DNA of 64,000 nt, taken from positions 1,813,501 to 1,877,500 of the forward strand of contig NZ_CP080649.1 of NCBI RefSeq assembly GCF_019603315.1, given 5' to 3'. The position numbers and the translations under genes are program-made. Numbering within the stretch: the stretch's first letter is position 1; each line of letters starts with the position of its first letter. The notes beneath the pieces were generated by a model. It searched no databases. It was given only the letters and a program-made list of their open reading frames with translations, and was not told where the DNA came from. This document shows positions 8,710 through 15,822 of this stretch, in pieces. This DNA comes from Ruficoccus sp. ZRK36 (GTDB lineage: Bacteria; Verrucomicrobiota; Verrucomicrobiia; Opitutales; Cerasicoccaceae).

Positions 8710-9171
8710 TTAAAGAGGCTGAGAGGGCGTTTGGGCGTTGGGCTTCTTGGGGCACAGGTTGATCCCGTTTCCCAGGCGGATCGGAATGACCCGTATCGGC
8801 AGTTCGAAGCTCTGCACGACCTGTTGCAGACGCGTCAGATATTTTTCCTGATCAGGCTTTTCGATGACCAGGATGATGGCTGCTTGTCGTCCGGTTTGAG
8901 CAGCGTAGTTCAGGCTCTGCCCGATGGCTTCGGCCCACTTGTCAGCAAAGTCCACCTCGATGGCATAGGTATCGGTCAGGATGTCGCAGCGGGTGCCGTT
9001 GGGGAGGGCGACCTCTGTCTGGCCGTTCAACTGCGTGGCCGCACGTACCTGATAAAACGCTTCCGGGTGTTCACGCGCTGCCTCCAGGGGCAATGAGCAG
9101 ATGCCTGCCAGCCCAACCACCAGCAGGAGACGGAGCACTGTGCCCGCGCTAACTGGACTCGGTTGGCTCAT
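8710..9171 (-). CDS. exported protein of a nuclease-like conserved family
   Basis: A 153-residue protein with an N-terminal hydrophobic signal (residues about 12-31). The mature part carries EVALPNGTRCDILTDTYAIE, then VDFADKWAEAIGQSLNYA and AAIILVIEKP. This pattern (GTRxDxLTxxxAIExDFxxKWxEAIGQS) is known from small exported or cytoplasmic proteins thought to have a PD-(D/E)XK-like fold: the Asp, Glu and Lys positions are all kept. Activity has not been shown as far as I know. Its start overlaps the end of the preceding 9149-10402 gene by 23 bases, so the three exported proteins are translationally coupled. Confidence 0.7.
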   Translation of the reverse strand: MSQPSPVSAGTVLRLLLVVGLAGICSLPLEAAREHPEAFYQVRAATQLNGQTEVALPNGTRCDILTDTYAIEVDFADKWAEAIGQSLNYAAQTGRQAAIILVIEKPDQEKYLTRLQQVVQSFELPIRVIPIRLGNGINLCPKKPNAQTPSQPL

Positions 9172-10402
9172 CCTCTGCCTTGGCGGGTATCGTGTGCTGT
9201 TGTTTGTAGGCGTTGATGACCTGCATGCGCCGCTGGTTCAGCTTCGCTCCCTGTTCGCACAGGTCGATCCGTTGCAGGGTGTCATTACGCCACTCCAGCT
9301 TTTCAGAGGCAACCTCCTGCATGATCGGGAAGGTTCGCTGTGAGCCATCGGCCATCATGATGGGGTCCGAACGTCCTGCGTAGACCAGATCCCGTTCTGC
9401 CCACCCGGGGGTATAAAAGACCGTCTCTTGCGTCCTGATGAAGACCAGCTGCTCTCCGACCTCGACCAGGTAAGCCCTCCAGCCCTCACCCGTGATTTCC
9501 TGGTCGATCGATGTTTGGCTCAGGTAAAACCGTACCCTTTCTCCGAACTCCTCTTCGCGCTCCTTCAGCATTTCCTGCAAGCCCTTTCCGTACTTTTCGT
9601 AGGTCATAGAGGGCATGCCCGTCGTTGTCATCAGGCCCCCCTTGTCGTCCTGCACATAGGCATACGCGTTGTCGTAGGCGATAGAGGACTCGTTTTTAGG
9701 CATCATGGTGAGTCCAGGGATTGACGGGAGTCTGTCCCATTGAGCGAACACGCTTTGGTAAATGGTTTCCTGGGTATCCACGGACAGCGCTGACAGGGCA
9801 ATCCGGTAGTACCGGTCGCCGCTGCGGTAGATGATCGCGTCCAACCCGTCGAGCATCACCACGCAGCCCTCGATGCTTTGCCCAGCGGCATTTTCGAGAG
9901 TCATGGGATCGGTTAAACTCCGTCCGTGTCGCAGCGAGTCCAGACGTCCTTGCAGGTCTTTGACCGCGTTGACCACGTGCTCGTTTTGCTCCAGCTCACG
10001 ACGAGATTTTCTCAGTAGCTGCTCCCCTCGGGCCCGTATGTCTGCCTTGCTCAACGACCGTCCGCTGACAAAGCTTCTCATGTCGCCGGTATTACTCATG
10101 CTCTGAGCCTCTTTGATTTTGTCCATCAGTTGCGCATTGCGGAGCTCCAGGCGCGTCAGCAGCGATGGCCACACAGACGGATCGTCCAGACTGTAGTTGC
10201 GGCACCATGACGCGAAGGTCGGGTCCTGCTTCAGCAGGATAAAGAGGTCGTCGCGCTCATAGCCTGATTTGTTCAAGGTCTCGTTGATGGAGAACGCGTC
10301 CGGCCCGCCGAAAGCCAGAGGGGACACGCACATGATCAGAAGTGCACACAGGGCCAAGTGTACGAGACTTTTAACCGGCCAGTAGGAGAGGGGCGTATTC
10401 AC
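9149..10402 (-). CDS. secreted protein of unknown function with coiled-coil segment
   Basis: A 417-residue protein beginning with GTG and a signal peptide (LVHLALCALLIMCVSPLAFG). Residues about 75-155 are charged and helical (coiled-coil-like); the rest is mixed. No known domain is recognised. It is the first gene of the exported three-gene operon and is divergent from the XRE gene at 10464. Its first codons lie inside segment A of the dispersed repeat described at 10363-11009, so the 5' end of the gene and the repeat share sequence. Confidence 0.65.
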   Translation of the reverse strand: MNTPLSYWPVKSLVHLALCALLIMCVSPLAFGGPDAFSINETLNKSGYERDDLFILLKQDPTFASWCRNYSLDDPSVWPSLLTRLELRNAQLMDKIKEAQSMSNTGDMRSFVSGRSLSKADIRARGEQLLRKSRRELEQNEHVVNAVKDLQGRLDSLRHGRSLTDPMTLENAAGQSIEGCVVMLDGLDAIIYRSGDRYYRIALSALSVDTQETIYQSVFAQWDRLPSIPGLTMMPKNESSIAYDNAYAYVQDDKGGLMTTTGMPSMTYEKYGKGLQEMLKEREEEFGERVRFYLSQTSIDQEITGEGWRAYLVEVGEQLVFIRTQETVFYTPGWAERDLVYAGRSDPIMMADGSQRTFPIMQEVASEKLEWRNDTLQRIDLCEQGAKLNQRRMQVINAYKQQHTIPAKAEDEPTESS

Positions 10403-10463
10403 AAAACAACCCCAGCGATCACGGGTAACAAAGGCAAGTCTTTTCCCCTACAATCACTGGGGT

Positions 10464-10733
10464 ATGGATTCCGTCGAACGTGTCGCCCGCCGAACCCGTG
10501 AGCTTCGTCAGAAGCACGGCCTGACCCAACAGGAGTTGGCCGAACTGGCCGACATGTCAGAGAAGTTCCTCCAGCAGATCGAGGCCTGCCGTAAAAAGGA
10601 AATCTGGGTCAGCACCGTTGAGCGCATCGCCGCCGCCTTCAGCCTGGACGTGCATGAATTCCTCGCCCCCGACCTTCCCAGCACCTCTAGGCTTGCCAAG
10701 AAAGTCCCCAGCAGCCGGGTACATAGAAGGTAA
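10464..10733 (+). CDS. XRE-family helix-turn-helix regulator
   Basis: An 89-residue protein. Residues 6-65 form a standard XRE helix-turn-helix: ARRTRELRQKHGLTQQELAE, then MSEKFLQQIEACRKK and VERIAAAFSLDVHEFL. The C-terminal 25 residues are basic. It is divergent from the exported-protein operon and lies in the longest copy of a dispersed repeat; a decayed copy of its 3' half is found at 47765-47889. A perfect 18-bp palindrome follows 27 bases after the stop and may be its operator. Such small XRE proteins usually repress their own promoter or neighbouring genes; the target is not shown. Confidence 0.85.
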   Translation: MDSVERVARRTRELRQKHGLTQQELAELADMSEKFLQQIEACRKKEIWVSTVERIAAAFSLDVHEFLAPDLPSTSRLAKKVPSSRVHRR

Positions 10734-10759
10734 GGGGATAGGGAGTCTGCTCGGAATAG

Positions 10760-10777
10760 TGTCAACCATGGTTGACA
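10760..10777. repeat. 18-bp palindrome copy 2, TGTCAACCATGGTTGACA
   Basis: Identical over all 18 bases to the copy at 2304-2321 and close to that at 35117-35134. It follows the XRE gene by 27 bases and lies about 380 bases before the ParD-like gene. Confidence 0.75.
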
Positions 10778-11096
10778 TCTTCCCTCGGGGTAGGGTTGGG
10801 CCGTACACTCGGGCTGCTCACCACACTTGGGTTTCGGTAAAAGAAATCGCACCCGATCCCTTCGAAACCAACCTCCAAGGCATGGGCTACACTCGGGCTA
10901 TGCCCTCCTTCCGCCCAAGCCTTGACACCCCTCTACAACTTAACACTCAATCACATTATTAACCCGCTCAGACTAACAATCAACGCGGTACAGTTTGTAT
11001 AGGCAGGTCCGCTTCAATATACCATCCTCCTGGTGATCGAACGCTACACGGACTCGCACTGTTTCGTGTTCATCCCTTAGTAAAGGATAGCTGTTG

Positions 11097-11137
11097 GACC
11101 AATAGTTTATTAGTAACAAACTTTGACATTATTGGTC
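11097..11137 (+). promoter_or_regulatory. inverted repeat before the ParD-HsdMS operon
   Basis: GACCAATA (11097-11104) and TATTGGTC (11130-11137) are perfect inverted arms around an AT-rich centre with inner GTTT/AAAC. It ends 22 bases before the ParD-like start and is a good candidate operator, perhaps for autoregulation by the ParD-like protein. Confidence 0.45.
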
Positions 11138-11159
11138 GTTCGTCCAGCATCATGGCGGA

Positions 11160-11336
11160 ATGAATGTTTCCCTAACCGATAAGCTGGAGGATTTCGTCAA
11201 CGAACTGGTGGCGCAGGGCCGCTATCGCTCTGCCAGCGAAGTCGTCCGCGAAGGGCTTCGGCTGCTTGAAATTAGGGAAGCTCAGCTCAAAAGCGCGTCT
11301 GAGATACCCAAAGTGATCAAGACACCTAAGAAGTAA
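11160..11336 (+). CDS. ParD-like ribbon-helix-helix antitoxin, without partner
   Basis: A 58-residue protein: MNVSLTDKLEDFVNELVAQG, RYRSASEVVREGLRLLE. This is the ribbon-helix-helix pattern of ParD/CC2985 antitoxins, which bind DNA as dimers and neutralise ParE toxins through the C-terminal tail. The tail here is short and basic. No ParE-like gene follows; hsdM starts only 5 bases later. I infer that the protein serves as a transcriptional repressor of the restriction operon, or is an orphan antitoxin. GGCGGA immediately before the ATG is an unusually close ribosome binding site. Confidence 0.8.
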   Translation: MNVSLTDKLEDFVNELVAQGRYRSASEVVREGLRLLEIREAQLKSASEIPKVIKTPKK

Positions 11337-11341
11337 CTTTT

Positions 11342-13360
11342 ATGCCCGAAGCGAATATTTCCAACCTAAGTTCCTTTTCATGGTCTATCGCAGAAATTCT
11401 GCGGGGTGACTTCAAACAGTCCGAGTATGGCAAGGTGATCTTGCCTTTTGTGGTGCTTCGGCGTTTGGACTGCATTCTCGAAGCCTCGAAGGATGCCGTG
11501 CACGCTGCGAATGACAGCTTGCCCGATGGCATCGATGATGCCACGCGGGACATGATGCTCTTCGAGGCCGTTGGTGACGGCATACAGGTCTACAATACGA
11601 GCAAGTTCACTTTCGCGAAGCTCAAGGGACAGGATGCCGCCGACCTGCATTCCAATTTGGTCAACTACATCACCAGCTTCTCGCCCAACGTTCGCGACAT
11701 CTTTCTGGATAAGTTCCGTTTCACGGAGCAACTGAAGCGGCTCAAGGATGGCGGTATCCTCTGGCAGGTCTTCGAGCGTTTCGCATCTATCGACCTGCAC
11801 CCGTCCGCCCTCACCAATCTGGAGATGGGCTACCTCTTCGAGGATTTGATCCGCCGCTTCTCGGAAATCTCGAATGAGACCGCAGGGGAACACTTTACCC
11901 CGCGTGAAGTGATCCGCTTGATCGTCGAGCTACTGATTGCTCAGGACGACAGTAAGCTGGCGGGTAAAGGCGTGATCAGGCAAATTTACGATCCGGCTTG
12001 CGGCACGGGCGGTATGCTCGCACTGGCTGAAGAAGCCTTGAAGCAGTTCAACCCCGATGCGCGGGTGGAACTCTTTGGTCAGGAGCTAAACCCAGAGTCC
12101 TTTGCCATTTGCCAGTCCGACATGCTGGTGACGGGGCATGACCCCGCCAATATCGCTTTCGGCAATACTTTGACCGAAGACGCGCACGGCTCGAAAAAAT
12201 TTCACTACATGCTCTCCAATCCGCCTTATGGCGTGGACTGGAAGAAATACGCTGATCCGATCAAGGATGAGCACGCCGAGAAGGGCTTTGATGGACGTTT
12301 CGGTGCAGGTTTGCCCCGTATCAGTGACGGTCAGCTTCTCTTCTTGCTGCACATGATTTCCAAAATGCGTGACGACGAAAACGGCAGTCGCGCAGGTATT
12401 GTCATGAACGGCTCGCCGCTCTTCACGGGGGGCGCAGGCTCCGGTGAAAGCGAAATCCGCCGATGGATGTTTGAGCAAGACCTTGTTGAGGCCATCGTCG
12501 CGCTGCCGACTGACCTTTTCTACAACACGGGCATTCAGACTTATGTTTGGCTCCTAAATAACCGGAAGCCGAAACAACGCCGCGACAGGGTGCAGCTCAT
12601 CGACGCAAGCAGTGAACGCTTTTGGCAATCAATGCGTAAGAGCCTTGGCTCTAAACGTCGTGCTATTCCCGATGATGCACGCCATGAGATTGTTAAAATC
12701 TATGCGGGTATGCTCAACGGCGACGGCGAGTATGCCGAATTCTCGAAAATTTTTGATGCCTCAGACTTTGGCTATCGTGAGATTCGTGTCGAGCGTCCGC
12801 TCAAGCTGAACTTCCAAGTGACGGATGAACGCCTAGAGCAACTCAAAGAGGCGAAACCATTCCAGAAACTGGATGAAGCGGATCAGGAAAGCATCCTCGA
12901 TGCTTTGGCTCAACTTCCCGACGAGAAGTTTATGAACCACGATAGGTTCAGTAAAGTGCTGAACAAAGCCTTGAAAACAACGGAACTGAAAATCGGTGCC
13001 CCCATCAAGAAAGCCATTCTTGCCGCACTCTCGGAGCGCGACGAAGAAGCCGATGTTTGCACCGATAAAGACGGTAATCCTGAACCGGATACGGAATTGC
13101 GCGATCATGAGCTCGTTCCGCTCAAGGAAAATTGGAAGGAGTATGTTGCCCGTGAAGTCACGCCATTTGTTCCTGATGCATGGGTCGACGCCAACCACAC
13201 TGATACACAGGACGGCGAAATCGGGCGTGTCGGTTACGAGATCAACTTCAACCGTTACTTTTACCAGTATGTTCCACCGCGCCCATTGGACGAAATCGAC
13301 ACGGAAATGAAGACACTTGAGGCGGAAATTGCCAACTTGCTCAAGGAGGTTGCAGGGTGA
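11342..13360 (+). CDS. hsdM: type I restriction-modification N6-adenine methyltransferase (HsdM)
   Basis: A 672-residue protein. The N-terminal HsdM helical domain is followed by the S-adenosylmethionine motif DPACGTGGML (from about 217) and the catalytic motif NPPY (in MLSNPPYGVDWKKY, near 292), as in adenine-N6 methylases. With HsdS it forms the methylase core that protects the host. The C-terminal part (from about 500) is longer than in short HsdM proteins, with charged helical segments. It follows a ParD-like gene by 5 bases, and its stop overlaps the hsdS GTG start. First large gene of a five-gene operon. Confidence 0.96.
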   Translation: MPEANISNLSSFSWSIAEILRGDFKQSEYGKVILPFVVLRRLDCILEASKDAVHAANDSLPDGIDDATRDMMLFEAVGDGIQVYNTSKFTFAKLKGQDAADLHSNLVNYITSFSPNVRDIFLDKFRFTEQLKRLKDGGILWQVFERFASIDLHPSALTNLEMGYLFEDLIRRFSEISNETAGEHFTPREVIRLIVELLIAQDDSKLAGKGVIRQIYDPACGTGGMLALAEEALKQFNPDARVELFGQELNPESFAICQSDMLVTGHDPANIAFGNTLTEDAHGSKKFHYMLSNPPYGVDWKKYADPIKDEHAEKGFDGRFGAGLPRISDGQLLFLLHMISKMRDDENGSRAGIVMNGSPLFTGGAGSGESEIRRWMFEQDLVEAIVALPTDLFYNTGIQTYVWLLNNRKPKQRRDRVQLIDASSERFWQSMRKSLGSKRRAIPDDARHEIVKIYAGMLNGDGEYAEFSKIFDASDFGYREIRVERPLKLNFQVTDERLEQLKEAKPFQKLDEADQESILDALAQLPDEKFMNHDRFSKVLNKALKTTELKIGAPIKKAILAALSERDEEADVCTDKDGNPEPDTELRDHELVPLKENWKEYVAREVTPFVPDAWVDANHTDTQDGEIGRVGYEINFNRYFYQYVPPRPLDEIDTEMKTLEAEIANLLKEVAG

Positions 13361-14616
13361 GTTCGATATCCAATCAGAGGTTTACAAAGATTACGGACTG
13401 CACGCGTTGGCCGAGCAAACGCGCACGCTTTTTATTTCGTGAAAGCCGCCAGAGGGCATCCGATGGCGATGAGGCACTCACTGCTAGCCAAAGCCATGGA
13501 GTGATTTCTCAAAAGAGATACATGGAGCTATCTGGAAATCGAGTGACGCTAGCATTAGCTGGGACTGATAACTTTCTTCATGTTGATCGTGATGATTTTG
13601 TAATCAGTCTGAGAACCTTTGAGGGCGGGATTGAACGCGCCTATGACACAGGATGCATTAGTCCTGCATACACGGTAATGAAGTCTTCGAGTGAAGTGCT
13701 TCCGCCGTATTATCATTATTTGCTAAAGTCCCATAGTTTCATTTCAGGGCTTCAAACTACCGTTACTGGAATACGAGACGGTAAGACGGTAAGATTTGAT
13801 AACTTTGCTGACTTGATATTGCCAGTTCCCGCGCGCAAAGATCAGCAAGCGATTGCTGATTTCCTTGACTACGAGACCGCTCGCATTGACCAGCTCATCG
13901 AGAAGAAGAAACGGCTGGTTGCTTTAGCTTCTTCCTACGTCGAATCACTTGTGGATAGAGCAATTTCTGACTCAAGCTTACCTCGCAAACGCTTTGAGTA
14001 TCTCACCCGCCGAATGACTCGACCTGTTGATCTTAACAATCACGACGAACTCGTTCGGTTAGGCTTATACAATAGAGGTCGAGGGATTTTTAAAAAGCCT
14101 GCCGCAGATGAGGAGGGTATGGGTGCGTCAGATTTCCATTTTATAAAATCTGGCGATCTTATCATAAGCGGCCAATTCGCATGGGAAGGCGCGGTAGCGA
14201 TGGCAACAGATGACGAGGAAGGATGCGTAGTCTCCCATCGCTATCCTGTTTTCCGAGCTACCGACTCTATAAAGACCGCTTATTTACTCGGCTTTCTCAG
14301 AACAAAGCTAGGCGATTTCCTCCTGAATGACTGTTCACGGGGTTCCGCTGGAAGAAACCGACCTTTGAATGCTTGGCGTCTTGGCAAGGAAAAGATTCCA
14401 GTGCCTTCTATCGCCTTACAGGAAGAAGTCGAAAGAGCCGTAGTCGCCCATCGAAAAATCAAAATAAAGACTGAAGAATCCATCGAGAAACTGAATGAGT
14501 TCCGTTCTGCCTTAATCACGGCGGCAGTCACGGGACAAATCGACGTAAACAAATGGAGCCGCCGAGGGCATTCCGACGCGAAGCTGGATGCCATTGCGAA
14601 AGAAATGGAGGCCTAG
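13357..14616 (+). CDS. hsdS: type I restriction specificity subunit (HsdS)
   Basis: A 419-residue protein beginning with GTG that overlaps the hsdM stop by 4 bases. It has the two-target-recognition-domain layout: the first domain ends with LILPVPARKDQQAIADFLDY and a helical spacer (ARIDQLIEKKKRLVALASSY), the second ends with KIPVPSIALQEEVERAVVAH and a second spacer helix. HsdS selects the bipartite recognition sequence and bridges HsdM and HsdR. The recognition sequence cannot be predicted from here. Its last 30 residues (NKWSRRGHSDAKLDAIAKEM) are a common HsdS tail. Confidence 0.95.
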   Translation: MSSISNQRFTKITDCTRWPSKRARFLFRESRQRASDGDEALTASQSHGVISQKRYMELSGNRVTLALAGTDNFLHVDRDDFVISLRTFEGGIERAYDTGCISPAYTVMKSSSEVLPPYYHYLLKSHSFISGLQTTVTGIRDGKTVRFDNFADLILPVPARKDQQAIADFLDYETARIDQLIEKKKRLVALASSYVESLVDRAISDSSLPRKRFEYLTRRMTRPVDLNNHDELVRLGLYNRGRGIFKKPAADEEGMGASDFHFIKSGDLIISGQFAWEGAVAMATDDEEGCVVSHRYPVFRATDSIKTAYLLGFLRTKLGDFLLNDCSRGSAGRNRPLNAWRLGKEKIPVPSIALQEEVERAVVAHRKIKIKTEESIEKLNEFRSALITAAVTGQIDVNKWSRRGHSDAKLDAIAKEMEA

Positions 14617-14619
14617 CGT

Positions 14620-15822
14620 ATGATCGATTTCACAAGGCACGAAGACAAACTCATCATGCGCTATCAGCCAGAGCGCAATGAGGCGTGGCTTGTGGAGCCG
14701 TTACAGCGGGACGACGACATCCCGCTTTCGAGCAGGACGTTCTTTGTCCGACAAGAGATTTACCGAGCAGACATAGATGACAGTGATTACGGCATGGATG
14801 CCTGCTATCGATTCATCGTCGGGCAGCTCGAAGGCGAGTATTATCGGATGGATAGGCGTTTTCTGGGCATTGAATACGATCTATTCATGCACCAGTCGCT
14901 TGCCTTCAAACGCACGACGTTTGTGGCTAAGACTAATCTGGCGATTTTCAGGGGCTTTAATAATTACGGCTTTGAAGAGCTTTGGATCGGCGGGGATAGA
15001 CCTGATGCATTGCCCAAGCCAGTCTTTGAGGAAATGCTCGATCAGTTCCCGACGACTTGGGAGCTGAAGAGATACGCCAATGCCAGGGTGAGCAGCATCA
15101 TACGGAACTATGTGCCGCACGAAGTCGATTTTGAGGAGAAGTATCGCTCCTACATGGAGCGAAAACAGTCTCGACAAGGCTTTCAGCCATTGGAGGTCTT
15201 TTCCGATTACGAAGCCGAGAAATACTCCGACCTACTGGAGAAGCTGAAGGACATGCTTGCGCAGGCCGAAGGCTATACCGAAGTGCAATGGCAGGCAGAG
15301 ATCATTCAGATCATTCAGCTACTTTATCCAAAATACGTGCATGCCATTCCCGAAGCTCCCGTTAGAGATAGCCTTGCGGGTAAAAATCGTAAGATTGATT
15401 TCATGCTAGTGGATGCATCCGGCTACGTGGATGCCGTCGAGCTGAAGAAGCCCTTTGCTGAGTGTATCGTTACGAATAACCGTTACCGCGATAATCACGT
15501 TCCCATGCGTGAACTGAATGGCACGGTCATGCAGCTCGAAAAATACCTGTATCATCTGAACCGCTGGGGGCAGCAGGGAGAGAAAAAACTGAATGAACGC
15601 TACGGCGACCAGCTCCCTGATGGTGTAGCCATTAAAGTCGTGAACCCAAGCGGCATGATCATCATGGGGCGCGACAAAGACCTCACAGAGGATCAGCGCA
15701 ACGATTTTGAGGTGATACGAAGGAAGTATCGCCATGTCTTAGAAATTATGACTTACGATGATATGCTAAGACGCCTTGAAGTTATCCGAAACCAATTGAA
15801 GAGAGACGCAGACAATGGCTAA
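14620..15822 (+). CDS. Shedu-like (DUF4263) nuclease-domain protein
   Basis: A 400-residue protein between hsdS and hsdR. The C-terminal half matches the Shedu SduA nuclease domain (DUF4263): WQAEIIQIIQLLYPKYV, then KIDFMLVDASGYVDAVELKK (Asp near 260, Glu and Lys near 273-276), the PD-(D/E)XK pattern, and a closing MTYDDMLRRLEVIRNQLKR. The N-terminal half (1-190) is not recognised and is strand-rich; in Shedu proteins this part varies and controls the nuclease. Shedu is an anti-phage nuclease. Its place within the operon (4 bases after hsdS, overlapping hsdR by 8 bases) suggests coupled expression, perhaps so that methylation protects the host. Confidence 0.85.
   Translation: MIDFTRHEDKLIMRYQPERNEAWLVEPLQRDDDIPLSSRTFFVRQEIYRADIDDSDYGMDACYRFIVGQLEGEYYRMDRRFLGIEYDLFMHQSLAFKRTTFVAKTNLAIFRGFNNYGFEELWIGGDRPDALPKPVFEEMLDQFPTTWELKRYANARVSSIIRNYVPHEVDFEEKYRSYMERKQSRQGFQPLEVFSDYEAEKYSDLLEKLKDMLAQAEGYTEVQWQAEIIQIIQLLYPKYVHAIPEAPVRDSLAGKNRKIDFMLVDASGYVDAVELKKPFAECIVTNNRYRDNHVPMRELNGTVMQLEKYLYHLNRWGQQGEKKLNERYGDQLPDGVAIKVVNPSGMIIMGRDKDLTEDQRNDFEVIRRKYRHVLEIMTYDDMLRRLEVIRNQLKRDADNG

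Larger units (their letters stand above)
10363..11009 (+). repeat. dispersed repeat, longest copy in the window
   Basis: Three parts of this stretch have degenerate copies elsewhere. Segment A (10363-10433) matches 39931-40001. Segment B (10611-10735, the 3' end of the XRE gene) matches 47765-47889. Segment C (10861-11009) matches 62121-62228, where about 45 bases are missing. The last 77 bases of C agree at 55 of 77 positions without gaps by hand count. The copies outside the island are all fragments, which suggests old copies of one element carrying an XRE gene. Ends and any target duplication could not be defined. Confidence 0.6.
10734..11159. other. intergenic region before the type I restriction operon
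   Basis: About 430 bases. It holds the palindrome at 10760-10777, repeat segment C (10861-11009) and the inverted repeat at 11097-11137. A short frame through segment C ends in a stop that is also kept in the 62-kb copy, so C may once have been coding. Confidence 0.5.

Noticed and set aside
11160-11336. complete ParDE toxin-antitoxin pair
   Set aside because: Only the ParD-like gene is there; hsdM follows after 5 bases and no ParE-like frame exists upstream.
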